A stretch of 48,052 bases of DNA from an uncultured bacterium (GCA_946404285.1 CAMJDC010000003.1:1-48052), one strand, 5' to 3'; positions 19,715 through 29,125 are shown, numbered from the stretch's first letter. Notes: generated by a model from the letters alone, not told the origin. Translations and numbers: made by a program.

Positions 19715-19945
19715 TTATTTTTCGTATGGAAATGGAAAATTAGCAACAAAATTTTGCACTGCTTCAGACAAAGCATTTTCATATGTGTCGCTTATACCAA
19801 TCCCAGTGACATGACCTGAACGGCAACATGCCCAGATTTTTCCACCTCTAACCATATCCATTTCACAGACTGGCCGAGAAATATTATTGTCGCGACAATA
19901 CCGCACCAATGGGTCTAGTATTTCTAATGTTATTTTTATATTCAT
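19715..19945 (-). CDS. Small dsRNA-binding-domain-like protein, 76 aa, no UGA codons
   Basis: The sequence resembles a single double-stranded-RNA-binding domain: an N-terminal helix (LDPLVRYCRDNNISRPVCEM), a beta region (GGKIWACCRSGHVTGIGIS), and a C-terminal helix (DTYENALSEAVQNFVANF) at the place where dsRBDs have GxGxSKKxAKxxAA. The basic KKxAK residues that contact RNA are mostly absent, so binding is uncertain. All five glycines use GGN codons and G/C content is higher than in the neighbours. The second such gene at 20157 has the same features. Together they suggest imported DNA. The ATG at 19943-19945 is the only start. Confidence 0.6.
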   Translation of the reverse strand: MNIKITLEILDPLVRYCRDNNISRPVCEMDMVRGGKIWACCRSGHVTGIGISDTYENALSEAVQNFVANFPFPYEK

Positions 19946-20020
19946 AATTGTTTTTTGTTTTTCTGATTATTCTCTCATTGATGGAAGAGTTTGCCTTTTT
20001 TCTAATAAATATCAACCTAT

Positions 20021-20051
20021 ATTTTTATAATTTCATAAGTGTAGTTAATTC
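20021..20051. repeat. Direct repeat, displaced copy of the apt 3' end
   Basis: 31 bases here are identical to 20512-20542. There they encode the last codons and stop of apt on the minus strand. The match continues for seven further bases with one mismatch (ctattcat versus caattcat). The two copies are 491 bp apart and enclose the 20157-20396 gene and its terminator. Confidence 0.9.
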
Positions 20052-20083
20052 TATTCATATTTATTGGTTTTATTTGAATTTTT

Positions 20084-20123
20084 TTAATAAAAGAACCGCC
20101 ACCCAGAGAAACCAAGTAGCGGT
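20084..20123 (-). terminator. Terminator after the small gene at 20157
   Basis: On the minus strand ACCGCTAC / GTGGCGGT (20116-20123 with 20095-20102, one G-U pair) form an 8-bp GC-rich stem with a 13-nt loop, followed by TTCTTTTATT. It lies about 35 bp after the stop codon. Confidence 0.7.
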
Positions 20124-20156
20124 ACCACCTAAAAATAGGGAGGATAACAACTGGGA

Positions 20157-20396
20157 CTAATCCAGTTGATCAAGTGCCATTCCTGCCGCATCATTTTCTG
20201 CACCTTGCATAGCCTTTTTTGCATCAACACTGTCGCAAAATCCAAGGAAAACTCTAGACTTTCCACTGGAATCCGTAAATCTCACTATACAAACACCATC
20301 ATTGTCTACTTCATCGTAGTATGTGGTAAATATAGCATCAGGAAAACGTTTTAACAATTCTTTTTTCATTTTGTTAGGAAATTTGGGCTCTGACAA
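20157..20396 (-). CDS. Small dsRNA-binding-domain-like protein, 79 aa, TTG start, no UGA codons
   Basis: The 79-residue frame (from a TTG start) again follows the dsRBD plan: helix NKMKKELLKRFPDAIF, strands DNDGVCIVRFTDSSGKSRVFLGF, and helix KKAMQGAENDAAGMALDQL, with the AAxxAL ending of the family. All five glycines use GGN. The longest reading starts at TTG 20394-20396. A stop lies just upstream in frame, and the first ATG is ten codons in at 20367-20369. Upstream on the minus strand there is a TTGACA and a small inverted repeat (TACTTG / CAAGTA, around 20405-20430) that could be a control site. The gene sits between the two apt-end repeats, so it is likely cargo of a small inserted segment. 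Confidence 0.6.
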   Translation of the reverse strand: MSEPKFPNKMKKELLKRFPDAIFTTYYDEVDNDGVCIVRFTDSSGKSRVFLGFCDSVDAKKAMQGAENDAAGMALDQLD

Positions 20397-20511
20397 CCGA
20401 GCAGGTTACTTGTAATTAATATCATTGCAAGTAGATAATACTTTATATTTTTATCGATATATGTCAAGATAATTTCAAAAAGAAAATTTACAATACTTTC
20501 CATTAATCCAG

Positions 20512-20542
20512 ATTTTTATAATTTCATAAGTGTAGTTAATTC
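20512..20542. repeat. Direct repeat, copy within the apt 3' end
   Basis: This is the native copy of the repeat at 20021-20051 and overlaps the apt stop codon (20516-20518). A duplicated gene 3' end is the usual scar of site-specific integration, where the incoming element restores the end of the target gene. Confidence 0.9.
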
Positions 20543-21043
20543 AATTCATTCAAATAAATCCCTTCAATGTAATCACTCATCCGTAATCTCTATAATGAAA
20601 TTGATGAATATATTTTTTGGATTAAATTTTTTGACTAGGTCGTAAGTAGCTTTCATCGTCCCTCATGTAGCCAACAAATCATCATGAAGCAATACCACGT
20701 CATCCTCATCAATAGCATCTTCATGGATTTCAATACAATCTTTCCCATATTCTTTCTCATATTCTTCACTTACAGTTTTTGCAGGGAGTTTTCAAGGTTT
20801 ACGAGCCAAGACTACTCATGCTCACAATTTAACAGCCAAAGCTGAAGCCATTACAAATCCACGACTTTCTATTCAGACTATTTTGGTAATTCATTTATCT
20901 TTGTATAATTCATAAAGCTCGTCCACCATAATCTGTATACATTTTGCATCTTTATAAAGAGTTGTAACGTCACGAAAGTTTATCCCTTTTATAGGAAAAT
21001 CTGGAATACTGCGGAGATGCTCAATCAAATATGGATTATTCAT
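20516..21043 (-). CDS. apt: Adenine phosphoribosyltransferase
   Basis: Salvages adenine with PRPP to make AMP. The 175 residues start [27 protein letters not shown], diagnostic of Apt. They continue with [34 protein letters not shown] (about 55-90). The PRPP-binding motif [21 protein letters not shown] (about 118-138) is next, where the usual DD-x-x-ATGGT is intact. The last codons lie inside a 31-bp direct repeat, whose second copy is at 20021. In context with AMP phosphorylase elsewhere in the window, it links released adenine back to AMP. The divergent HdrB-like gene starts 112 bp away. Confidence 0.95.
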
Positions 21044-21154
21044 TAGCAAAAATATATGATATAAATCTGATTTATGATAAATTTCTATTTGATATATTCA
21101 ATCAAATTTCTATTATTTTATTATTGTGAAAATTTATTAATACAAAATACATTT

Positions 21155-21886
21155 ATGTCGTTTCTCAAATCATTCTTAGATAAAATATTAGGATCAAATA
21201 CTTTGTATTATCCTGGTTGTTTAACCAAGGCCCTTTTACCTGAAATTCAAAAAAATTACGAGGATATTTTACATGAGCTTTGAATAGATTTTATCAAATT
21301 ATCTGATAAAGAATACTGCTGTGGAAGCCCCGTTTTGAGAGCTGGAATGAAAGATGCTTATGAAAAGATTAAAGAAAAAAATATTCAGATTTTTAAAGAA
21401 CATGCTGTTGGTTTAATTATTACTAACTGCCCTGCTTGTTATAATATGCTTAAATATCAATACAAACTAGAAGAAGAACATTGAATTAAAGTGGAACATA
21501 TCACACAAACAATAAAAAGAAATGAGAAAAAGTTGAAAAATAAAGATGTTTTGAAAGAGATAACTTATCATGATCCTTGCCATTTAGGTAGACTTTCATG
21601 AGTATATGAAGAACCTAGAGAGATATTAAATAAATGTGGTTATAAAGTGAATGAATTAAGTCATAATAGAGAAAATTCTATGTGCTGTGGATGAGGAGGT
21701 GGACTCGTGAATAATAATCCAGAATTATCTGAAAAAATTTGTAATCAAGTATTGTCTGAAATACCAGAGTGAGCAAGCATGACCAGTCCTTGTCCAATGT
21801 GTTATTTCCAGTTCAGAAAACATGCCAAAAGTGTAGAAGTGAAAGAATTTTCTGAGATAATTTTAGATGCTAAAAAAGAGAAATAA
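21155..21886 (+). CDS. CCG-domain iron-sulfur protein (HdrB/GlcF-like)
   Basis: The 243-residue protein has two cysteine-rich CCG domains. The first has YYPGC, EYCCGSPVLRAG and NCPACYNML. The second has YHDPCHLGR, MCCGGGGGL and SPCPMCYFQF. Such domains bind an unusual [4Fe-4S] cluster in heterodisulfide reductase B, glycolate oxidase GlcF, LutA and anaerobic glycerol-3-phosphate dehydrogenase GlpC. Two domains in 243 residues match the LutA/GlcF C-terminal module without its own ferredoxin part. The next gene overlaps its stop codon (TAATG) and supplies that ferredoxin part, so the two form one complex. The FAD subunit is probably the gene at 25555. The start at 21155 gives a short N-terminal lead before YYPGC. 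Confidence 0.9.
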
Positions 21887-22269
21887 TGGCAGAAAGAGTT
21901 GTTAGAGATCCAAATGCTATATGTTCTCATTGCTGATTATGTAGGAACGTTTGTCCTGCATACAAAATTTTGAAAGATGAAATAGCCTCTCCAAGAGCTA
22001 AAAATATTTCTATTGATGCATTTGTAGATAATAAAGTAAAGATTGATTGAAAATATTTTTTTGAATATTGTAATGGATGTGAGGCTTGTGTAGCTGTATG
22101 TCCAATTAAATGTGGATTTGATGCAATTAAAGCTAGAGAAAATGTAGTAAAAAGCTGATTTATTTCAAAGGAGAATAAAGAAATGGTGGAGAATATTGAG
22201 AAATATAGAAATCCATTCTGAAAAGTTAAAGAATGAGCTAAAGCTCCTGATAAATTATATTGTTGCTAA
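21886..22269 (+). CDS. 2x[4Fe-4S] ferredoxin subunit (HdrC/GlcF N-terminal-like)
   Basis: A 127-residue electron-transfer protein with two cluster motifs: CSHCGLCRNVCPAYK (about 13-27) and CNGCEACVAVCPIKCG (about 62-77). The spacing CxxCxxxCP is that of HdrC and of the N-terminal part of GlcF. It starts within the stop codon of the preceding CCG protein, so translation is coupled. It likely takes electrons from a flavin dehydrogenase to the CCG subunit or the reverse. One glycine of the first motif is TGA. The stop is followed by a small G/C-rich patch but no convincing terminator. Confidence 0.9.
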
Positions 22270-22343
22270 AAGTTCCCCAATTTGTCAGGGTGAGGATTTT
22301 TAAGTGTATGTATATAGTATACCTATAAATTATAACTTTATAA

Positions 22344-23849
22344 CTACAAATATCTTGTTATATAGTTTTTGTAAACTTCCATGAATTTATCGTATAATAT
22401 ATCTGAATTTTTTTCTGCTTCTGAAATTTTTTCTTTTAACTGAATAATTTCTGTATCATTTTCTTGATTTCTCACTCTCTCTGGTCTATTTAATTCAATT
22501 TCCTTCAATCTGATAAATATTTCATTCTCATATATAATTCATGACATATAATCTATCGCAGCATTTTTTAATAAACTATCTCAATTATAATCTCAAATAA
22601 TATTTGCCACCTTAATAGCTTTTTTACATACATCTAATGCAGATTTTCACTCATTAATATATCTCTGAGATTGTCCAGAGTTTGGTAAATATGCAATTCA
22701 TTCTATACAATATTGAACATCATTTGATATTGCATCAAAATACATTGATGCATTAGTTAATCATGAATATAGTTGTTTAGAATCCATTACTAATTCTCAA
22801 TTTTCATAATATTCTATCTGATAAACATTTTCATCTTCATCATAGTATATAGATAATCAATCCTCTATATTTTCGGAATAATTCCATATTGCAGAGATTT
22901 CTCAATTTTCATTATAAAATCTCTGAGCTCAGTCCATAACAATATTATTATCTTTATCAATTCATAAAATATTATACCAAGCTTGTAAATTTCAGTTCGG
23001 ATACCAATATATCATATTTCCATAATCAATAAGTTCATCTCAACTCCACACCGCATCACTCCAATATCATTTAGGTTTTCCATTATCCGTCCAATCTTCC
23101 AATGAATCCAATTTTTCATATGGTCTATCTGTCTCTGATTCTAATCATTTTAACCCGGTTTTTTCTGGTAATAAGTAATAATATCATGTTTGAATAGGAT
23201 CGCTAATTAATTCTTTAAATTCTTCATCACTTAATGAACTGATCTCCTCAAAACTGTATCTTATTCATGATATATCAATTCGAGTAGCATGTCAATTTTC
23301 AAAGTACTGTTGATATGCGATATACCTTTCATTCGTATCCATTTTTTTAGAAATACCATATCCAATAGATAATCAATTCTCTACTCATTTTTCATATCTC
23401 ATTACATAATCAAGCCATCATGTTGGCTCCTTTTCAATTCATGAATCATTTGGTTTTTCAACAAGCTGTTCTACTATACTTTCTCATGTAAGATAATATA
23501 GATAATTTCAATATGTTGGGATATATCAAGTTCGTACTCATTCTTCATATCAGTTTACATAATTTCATTCTAATGCAATTTGTCCATTTCAATAATAAAA
23601 TACCCATTTTCATTCTGCAAGTACACCACTATATCATCCTGTAGAATATATATTCATTTTCCATTTACTATCAAATCATTCGTAATTATAAGCAGAAAAG
23701 TCTAATCAGAAACTTTTAACTCTCTGCTCTTGATTTTGATTATCAGTAAGTTTTACCTCATTTTTAATTTCTCTTTCATTTGAACTACATCATGTAAGCA
23801 ACATAAATGTAGAAATTACAAGTGTAATAATTAACGATTTTTTATTCAT
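22344..23849 (-). CDS. Lipoprotein with MORN-like (YwqK-type) repeats, 501 aa
   Basis: A lipoprotein with signal and lipobox LLTGC (Cys21). The body has repeats of aromatic/glycine type: LAEGKWVFYYGNGQIALEGNY, MIYWYPNGNLQAWYNI, RFYNENGEISAIWNY and IYYDEDENVYQIEYYENGE. These resemble the YYxNGxxxxExxYxxG of MORN_2/YwqK antitoxin-type repeats. The last 130 residues are helical and end KFMEVYKNYITRYL. A structural or binding role on the cell surface is likely, but no ligand can be named. Many glycines are TGA. It is on the strand opposite the flanking iron-sulfur and FAD genes. Confidence 0.8.
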
Positions 23850-23882
23850 TATGATATTATCAGATTATAAAAGTACAATTAT

Positions 23883-24680
23883 TTACCTTGTATTCATTTT
23901 TTTTATTTTAGAACAATCAGAAATCAAACGAACGGTTTCAATAATGAATATAATAAAACACACAAACATATCAAAGGTAAAATGACTATCAGCATATATA
24001 TTATATTTCCGAATTCAAAATCATTGAGTTATCCCATCCAAGACCAAAAATATAAACCAATCTCTTAATAGATAGAGTATATATTTTCAGAATCTTTTTC
24101 AACATGTCATATTATTCTCTGTTTTATTATTAATATTTGTACGAATTCATAAATCATATACATTATCTCAGTTTGTTCATGGAATAAGATATAACCCTAA
24201 AGATATAATGGGAATTATTCAAATTATAATCCACCATCCAGACAATCCCATATCATGACACCTTTTTATTCCTCGTGGAATTCGAAACCAAAGAAAAATT
24301 ATAGACATGATAATTGATAGAATATTAGCATCTGCATCTGTAATAGGATTATCAACCCGATTACCAATTAATACTAATAAAAGTACAAAAAGATATTCTG
24401 TACAAAACAATATCACTGTATTCCTAAAAAATATCCGCCTATTCATTCTATTATAGTCGTAATCATTTATAGTTTCATCAAGTCAATTTTCATCAAATCA
24501 ATCCCCACTAAATTTCTTTGAGAAGGTTTTTTTCATTTGTATCTCTGTGGATCTGTAGTTCTCTGTATCATTAGCATTTTCTCCAGTCAAATTAACAATG
24601 GTTCAGCAATGGCGACATTTTTCTACAGTTTCCTTAATTTTTTCTCAACAATTAGGACATTTCTTATATAGACTTTTCAT
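23883..24680 (-). CDS. Zinc-ribbon protein with DUF805 membrane domain, 265 aa
   Basis: The N-terminus (about 1-30) is a zinc ribbon, YKKCPNCGEKIKETVEKCRHCGTI, with two CxxC pairs. A linker with NLTGENANDTENYRSTEIQ leads to membrane segments: TVILFCTEYLFVLLLVLIG and LSIIMSIIFLWFRIP. The latter flows into PRGIKRCHDMGLSGWWIIIWIIPIISLGLYLIP, the signature of DUF805. The function of DUF805 is not known. The C-terminus (after residue 180) adds another hydrophobic stretch (MFVCFIIFIIETV). Its zinc ribbon and linker are clearly related to those of the adjacent gene at 24754, so the two are tandem paralogs with different second halves. Gene order and 73-bp spacing suggest one operon. Confidence 0.85.
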
Positions 24681-24753
24681 GATTTATACATTAGTGATAA
24701 AACTATTTTAATCATGGAAATGTAATATTTTTATTCTCTTTTGTTCGTAACAA

Positions 24754-25287
24754 TTATGCAAAAAATACCAATAAGAGAATTATTATGATAAATACTATTC
24801 GTGGAATTTAATATGCTATAAATTTTCCACTTTATGATGCTTTTTCTAGTTTAGTTTCAACAACATTTGGCGATTTACATTTTGGGCATATAACCATATC
24901 TTTCCTTCATATTTCTCCAAATAACATTAAAAGTGCTCATATAAGTCAGAATATTCACATAAAATCGGATGCTTTTGTTTCTCTTTTTCTCCCTCATTCT
25001 CATTTAAATCAGCAATCAAGGCACTCTATGTACGATTTGTCTAATGGTTTTCTATAATTTTTTATAGGTTGATTTTTGTTTGACTTTACTCAGTTTTTAT
25101 CAAATCAATTTCCATTAAATTTCTTTGAGGAAGTTTTGTTTATTTGTATTTCTGTAGATTTGTAGTCCTTTATATCATTAGCATTTTCTCAAGTTAGATT
25201 GAGAATAGTTCAGCAATAACAACATTCTTTGGCAGTTTCCTTAATTTTTTCTCAACAATAAGGACAAATTTTATAGTATTCTGTCAT
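24754..25287 (-). CDS. Double zinc-ribbon membrane-anchored protein, 177 aa
   Basis: The N-terminal zinc ribbon YYKICPYCGEKIKETAKECCYCGTI and linker NLTGENANDIKDYKSTEIQ match the neighbour at 23883. A second metal site is split around a short hydrophobic segment (IFGLIGALLMLFG): IECLDCGFKG on one side and VICPKCKSPNV on the other. The C-terminus ends in a membrane helix, IPRIVFIIIILLLVFF. The protein is therefore tail-anchored with cytoplasmic zinc ribbons. Its start codon is only 13 nt after the terminator of the structured RNA at 25300-25438, so this gene may be controlled by read-through of that RNA. No substrate or partner can be named. Confidence 0.8.
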
Positions 25288-25299
25288 TTAAAAAGAAAA

Positions 25300-25438
25300 A
25301 TAAATAAAAAGACGGCTAACTCCCGCTAGTCGCCAAACTATAGTCTTAGATATCAGTACATGATAAGAAAGATCAGAAGCTAACCGTCTTCTTTCACATA
25401 CTGAGAAAAAACAATTTTCTCTAAAACTACAATTTGGC
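25300..25438 (-). ncRNA. Structured RNA with predicted pseudoknot and terminator
   Basis: A promoter at 25445-25472 predicts a start at 25438. The first 12 nt (GCCAAATTGTAG, 25427-25438) pair with CTATAGTTTGGC (25332-25343; ten Watson-Crick and two G-U pairs). An 11-bp stem AGACGGTTAGC / GTTAGCCGTCT (25379-25389 with 25310-25320) closes around the second of these arms and is followed by a T-run, so it is also the terminator. The two stems interlock as a pseudoknot. A hairpin GAGAAAATTGTTTTTTCTC (25403-25421) lies in between, and TATCAtgtacTGATA is another small hairpin. No known riboswitch or RNA family core was recognised. It could be a free RNA or an attenuator of the zinc-ribbon gene that starts 13 nt later. 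Confidence 0.7.
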
Positions 25439-25444
25439 AGTTTG

Positions 25445-25472
25445 AGAATAAAGAAAATCTATTGATTGTCAA
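25445..25472 (-). promoter_or_regulatory. Promoter of the 25300-25438 RNA
   Basis: On the minus strand -35 TTGACA (25467-25472) and -10 TATTCT (25445-25450) are 16 nt apart. The predicted start is the first base of the 12-nt arm that pairs within the RNA. Confidence 0.7.
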
Positions 25473-25554
25473 ATAAAATTTAGATTTCAATAAATCTTGA
25501 TAAAGAATAACCAATTTTTATAATTTTGGTTAGTTTAATTATCAAAAATACCCT

Positions 25555-26703
25555 ATGCAATCTTACAACGATCCACTCCATAATCTAATTTATAATACTG
25601 ATGCTTCACATTTTCATAATGATGAAAAAACTGAAGTATTTTTACCTAAAAATAGAAATGAAGTAATTGAAATCGTAGAAACTGCCGTGAAAGAAAATAA
25701 AAAAATAGTTTGTAGAGCTTGAGGAACTAACCTAGTTGGGAACTGTTTACCTAGTAAAAATACTATCGTAATTGATTTATCAGCTTTAAATAAAATTTTA
25801 GAGCAAAATGCTTCAAGCATAACAGTTGAACCATGATTAACTACTGATGAATTGAATGAAATATTAGATAAATATGACTTGTATTTCCCTGTTCAATTAT
25901 GATCTCATGCATCTGCCCAAATCGGTGGAATGATTGCGACTAATTGAGCATGAATGAGAGCTATCAAATATTGAAAAATGGAGAAATGGGTGGAAGAAAT
26001 GGAAGTAATTACTGTTTCAGACCAAAAGGAAGTGAAAGTTCAGACTTTATCCTGAGATGATGCTAAAGATTTTTTCTGATCTGAATGAACTTTGGGAATA
26101 ATTCTTAATGCTAAATTGAAATTGATTAAGAAACCTACTGCTTCTAGTCTGAATTTTAAATCTTTTGATAATTTGGATAATGCATTAATGTATGTAAAAA
26201 GCATAAGAGATAAAAAGAATCCTGAATTATCTGCATTAGAAATTATCAATCCACAAGTATCTAAAACTGTTTGATTAGATGAAAAATATTATGTATTAGT
26301 AGAATATGAAAATGATTCTGACTGAGATATCAAAGATCTAAATGAGATTAAAGATATTTGGATTAGAAGAGATGCTTGTTATGCTGCTACTGTAAATGCT
26401 TGATATCCACAGATTGAAGATCCAGAAATTCATGAAAATGAAGAAAAGTTTTTGAAATGGTTGGAAGAAAAGCATATTCCTGCATACTGACACATTGGAA
26501 TTGGGGTTTTGCATCCACATTTCAACGAAGATCAAAAAGAACTTATGGACGAAATGTATAAATTTGTGCAAGAATTATGATGAAATGTTTCATGAGAGCA
26601 TGGAATAGGAAAGAAAAAACAGAAATATCTATCTGATGAAGAAAAAAATCAGATTAAATCTATTAAAGAAAAATGGGATTCTAATGATGTATTTGGATTT
26701 TAA
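25555..26703 (+). CDS. FAD-linked 2-hydroxyacid dehydrogenase (GlcD/D-lactate dehydrogenase type)
   Basis: The 382-residue protein begins with the FAD-binding type-4 domain: FLPKNRNEVIEIVETAVKEN, CRAGGTNLVGNCLPS (about 61-75) with the PP-loop glycines, SSITVEPGLTTDEL, PVQLGSHASAQIGGMIATNGAGMRAIKYGK and FFGSEGTLGIILNAKLKL. The C-terminal domain holds AYGHIGIGVLHPHF (about 310-323) and GNVSGEHGIGKKKQKYL (about 342-358), the conserved histidine motifs of GlcD and bacterial/archaeal D-lactate dehydrogenases. It is shorter than E. coli GlcD (499). Electrons probably go to the CCG and ferredoxin proteins at 21155-22269. The exact substrate (lactate or glycolate) cannot be told. Confidence 0.92.
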
Positions 26704-26712
26704 CAAAAAATA

Positions 26713-27813
26713 ATGAATAGAGATAAACAAATAATCAAAGTTAGCTTATATGGAATACTCACCAATATTGCTTTGGTAGTTTTTAAGTCAATAGTCTGAT
26801 TTTTATCAAACTCTATTGCTATCGTTTTAGATGCTGTAAATAACTTGAGTGACGTAATCTCCTCTCTGGTTACGATAATTTGAATTAAACTTTCAAGCAG
26901 AAAACCGGATAAAGAGCATCCTTACTGACACGGAAGAATCGAATATTTCGCTGCTGTAATAATTGCTGTAATCATATTGATTGCATGAATTATGGCACTT
27001 AAAGAATCAGTGGAAAAAATTATAAATCCTGTGGAGACTAATTATACTATTGTCACATTATTGGTGGTAACTGTCGCCATTTTCGTGAAAATCTTCTTGT
27101 GAAGATATGTTAAAAGTCAGTGAAAGAAACTGAATTCATGAAGTCTAATAGCTAGTGGTGTGGATGCGTTGAATGATAGTCTTATTTCATTATCTACACT
27201 TATTGCTGCATTAATCAGCATTTTCTTTGGTATATGAATTGAATGATTTATCTGAGTAGTTATTTCTATATTCATTTTGAAGGCTGGAATTGAAATTCTT
27301 AAAGATACAGTTAAAGAAATTATCTGAACTAGAGCTGATCCAGAATTAGTTAATAAATTGAGGTCAAAAATTCAGTCACATGAATGAGTTCTCTGAGTTT
27401 ATGACATGATGCTTCATAATTACGGACCAAATAAAATCATCGGAACTGTCCATATTCAGGTGGATGATAATATGACTGCGAAAGAGATTCACAGACTAAC
27501 CAGAGAAATCCAAGTTTGAGTTTACTGAGCTTTTGGAATTATTCTCACAATTTGAATCTATGCTAGCAATAACGAGTGAGAATTTGGAAAGATTCAAAAA
27601 GAATTAAATCAGATTATCAGAAATTACGAGAATATAATTCAAATGCACGGTTTCTACGTAGATGATTCGACTAATCATATTTCATTTGATTTAATCTTTG
27701 ACTACAAAGAAGAGAATCCAGAAAAAATCGTTCGTAAAATCAAAAAAGAAATTAAGAGTAAATTTCCTGATTATGAATATAGCGTAATTATTGATAATGA
27801 TATAAGTGAATAA
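26713..27813 (+). CDS. Cation diffusion facilitator (CDF) transporter
   Basis: A 366-residue divalent-metal/proton antiporter of the CDF family. Six membrane helices run over about 10-205, and the metal-binding aspartates and histidine appear in LDAVNNLSDVISSLVT (about 38-53) and KPDKEHPYGHGRIEYFAA (about 65-82). The second metal pair is in ASGVDALNDSLISLSTL (about 148-164). The cytoplasmic C-terminal domain follows (about 215-366), with MMLHNYGPNKIIGTVHIQVD typical of the family. This C-terminal part is longer than usual. The gene begins 10 bp after the FAD dehydrogenase stop and is probably co-transcribed with it. Metal specificity (Zn, Fe, Mn) cannot be read from the sequence. Confidence 0.93.
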
Positions 27814-27836
27814 TTTTAACAAATATAACCTTCATT

Positions 27837-28466
27837 ATGTGAAAAAGTGAAAAGAAATTTTATGTAGTGCGAAAATGAAAAAAAATCTGAATTTTTGATT
27901 CACGAGATGAATGTAAAGAAAGCGTGAATGGATTTTCAGATGCTAAATATAAATGATTTTCTAGTATAGAGGATGCTGAAATAGCTTTGAAAGAGTGATG
28001 GGAAAAATATTATGAAGTGAATAAAACTGAGAAAAAAGAAAAAGTGAATAACGAAGATATTCCATTTTTTGCTAAAAGTATAGCAGTGGATGCAGCATGC
28101 GCTGGAAATCCATGAGAAATGGAATATAGATGAATTGATTTACAAACATGAGATGAAATTTTTCATGAGAAATTTAAAATTTGAACGAATAATATTGGTG
28201 AATTTCTCGCTATTGTGCATTGACTAAACTATTTGTGAAATGATAATAGAGTAATTTATAGTGATTCTAGGATTGCTATATCATGGGTGAATCAATGAAA
28301 ATGCAAAACTCAGGTAAATACTAATGGAACTTCAGATTTTTCAAGGACTTTGGAAGCAATTGAAAGAGCCGAGAAATGGTTGAAAGAGAACTGAATAAAA
28401 CATAAAATTCTGAAACGAAATACTGAAGATTGGTGAGAAATTCCAGCTGATTTTGGAAGAAAATAG
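27837..28466 (+). CDS. rnhA: Ribonuclease HI with N-terminal viroplasmin-like domain
   Basis: Degrades RNA in RNA-DNA hybrids. The N-terminal 45 residues (FYVVRKGKKIGIFDSRDECKES ... FSSIEDAEIAL) are the viroplasmin-like hybrid-binding domain also found in eukaryotic RNase H1. The catalytic domain starts AVDAACAGNPGEMEYRGID (about 82-100), where the first catalytic Asp lies. NNIGEFLAIVHGLNYL holds the Glu, and VIYSDSRIAISWVNQGK the next Asp. The last acidic residue is near PADFGRK at the C-terminus. Length is 209 residues. The start is ATG TGA. It lies 23 bp after the CDF gene and 20 bp before the IMPACT gene, in one operon-like series. Confidence 0.92.
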
Positions 28467-28486
28467 ATTTATTTTGAAAACGAGAA

Positions 28487-29125
28487 ATGCCAAAATTAAC
28501 CTATCGCACAATTGAAAGTAAGTTTGAATACGAGATACCTAAGATTAAAGGATCTAGATTTTTAACATATCTTTTCCCATGTGAAGATAAAGAAAATGCT
28601 GATGATTTATTGGAACAAATAAGAAAAGAGCATTTTTCTGCCACTCACCACTGCTCTGCTTGGAGATTATGAATCCAGGTCCATGAGGATTTATTTGGAA
28701 ATGTTTTGATTGATCCAAAATTTTCAAAAGCTAACGATGATTGAGAACCAACAAATACTGCCGGGAAACCGATTTTGAATGTATTGGAATGAGATAAACT
28801 TTTGAACATAATGGCTATCGTGGTGAGATATTTTGGTGGAACTTTATTATGAGTTTGAGGTTTAATTCAAGCTTATACACAAGCCACAAAAGATGCTATT
28901 GCGAACTGTAATATCGTTGAGAAAGAGATTTTGAAGGAATTTGAATTGGTCCATGAATATTCACAAACTTCTTTGGTTGCTCATTTAATGGAAAAATATG
29001 ATATAAAACTTATTTCTGAAGTTTGTGATGAAAAATCAAAAAAAAATCTGAGTATAAATCAATGATTATTTTCAGATTTTGAGAAAGAATTATTTGAAGC
29101 TAGTAATGGTAGCTTGAAAATTTAA
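28487..29125 (+). CDS. yigZ: IMPACT/YigZ family protein
   Basis: The 212-residue protein shows the IMPACT family motifs: KIKGSRFLTYLFPCEDKENADDLL (about 19-42), HFSATHHCSAWRLG (about 48-62), DDGEPTNTAGKPILNVLEG and IMAIVVRYFGGTLLGVGGLIQAYTQATKDAI (about 105-136). The GEP-x-x-TAG-x-P and RYFGG-x-x-LG-x-GGL signatures are complete. YigZ-type proteins are linked to ribosome/translation control, but the bacterial biochemical role is not firmly established. The C-terminal part is the usual ferredoxin-like YigZ domain. It follows rnhA by 20 bp. Confidence 0.92.
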
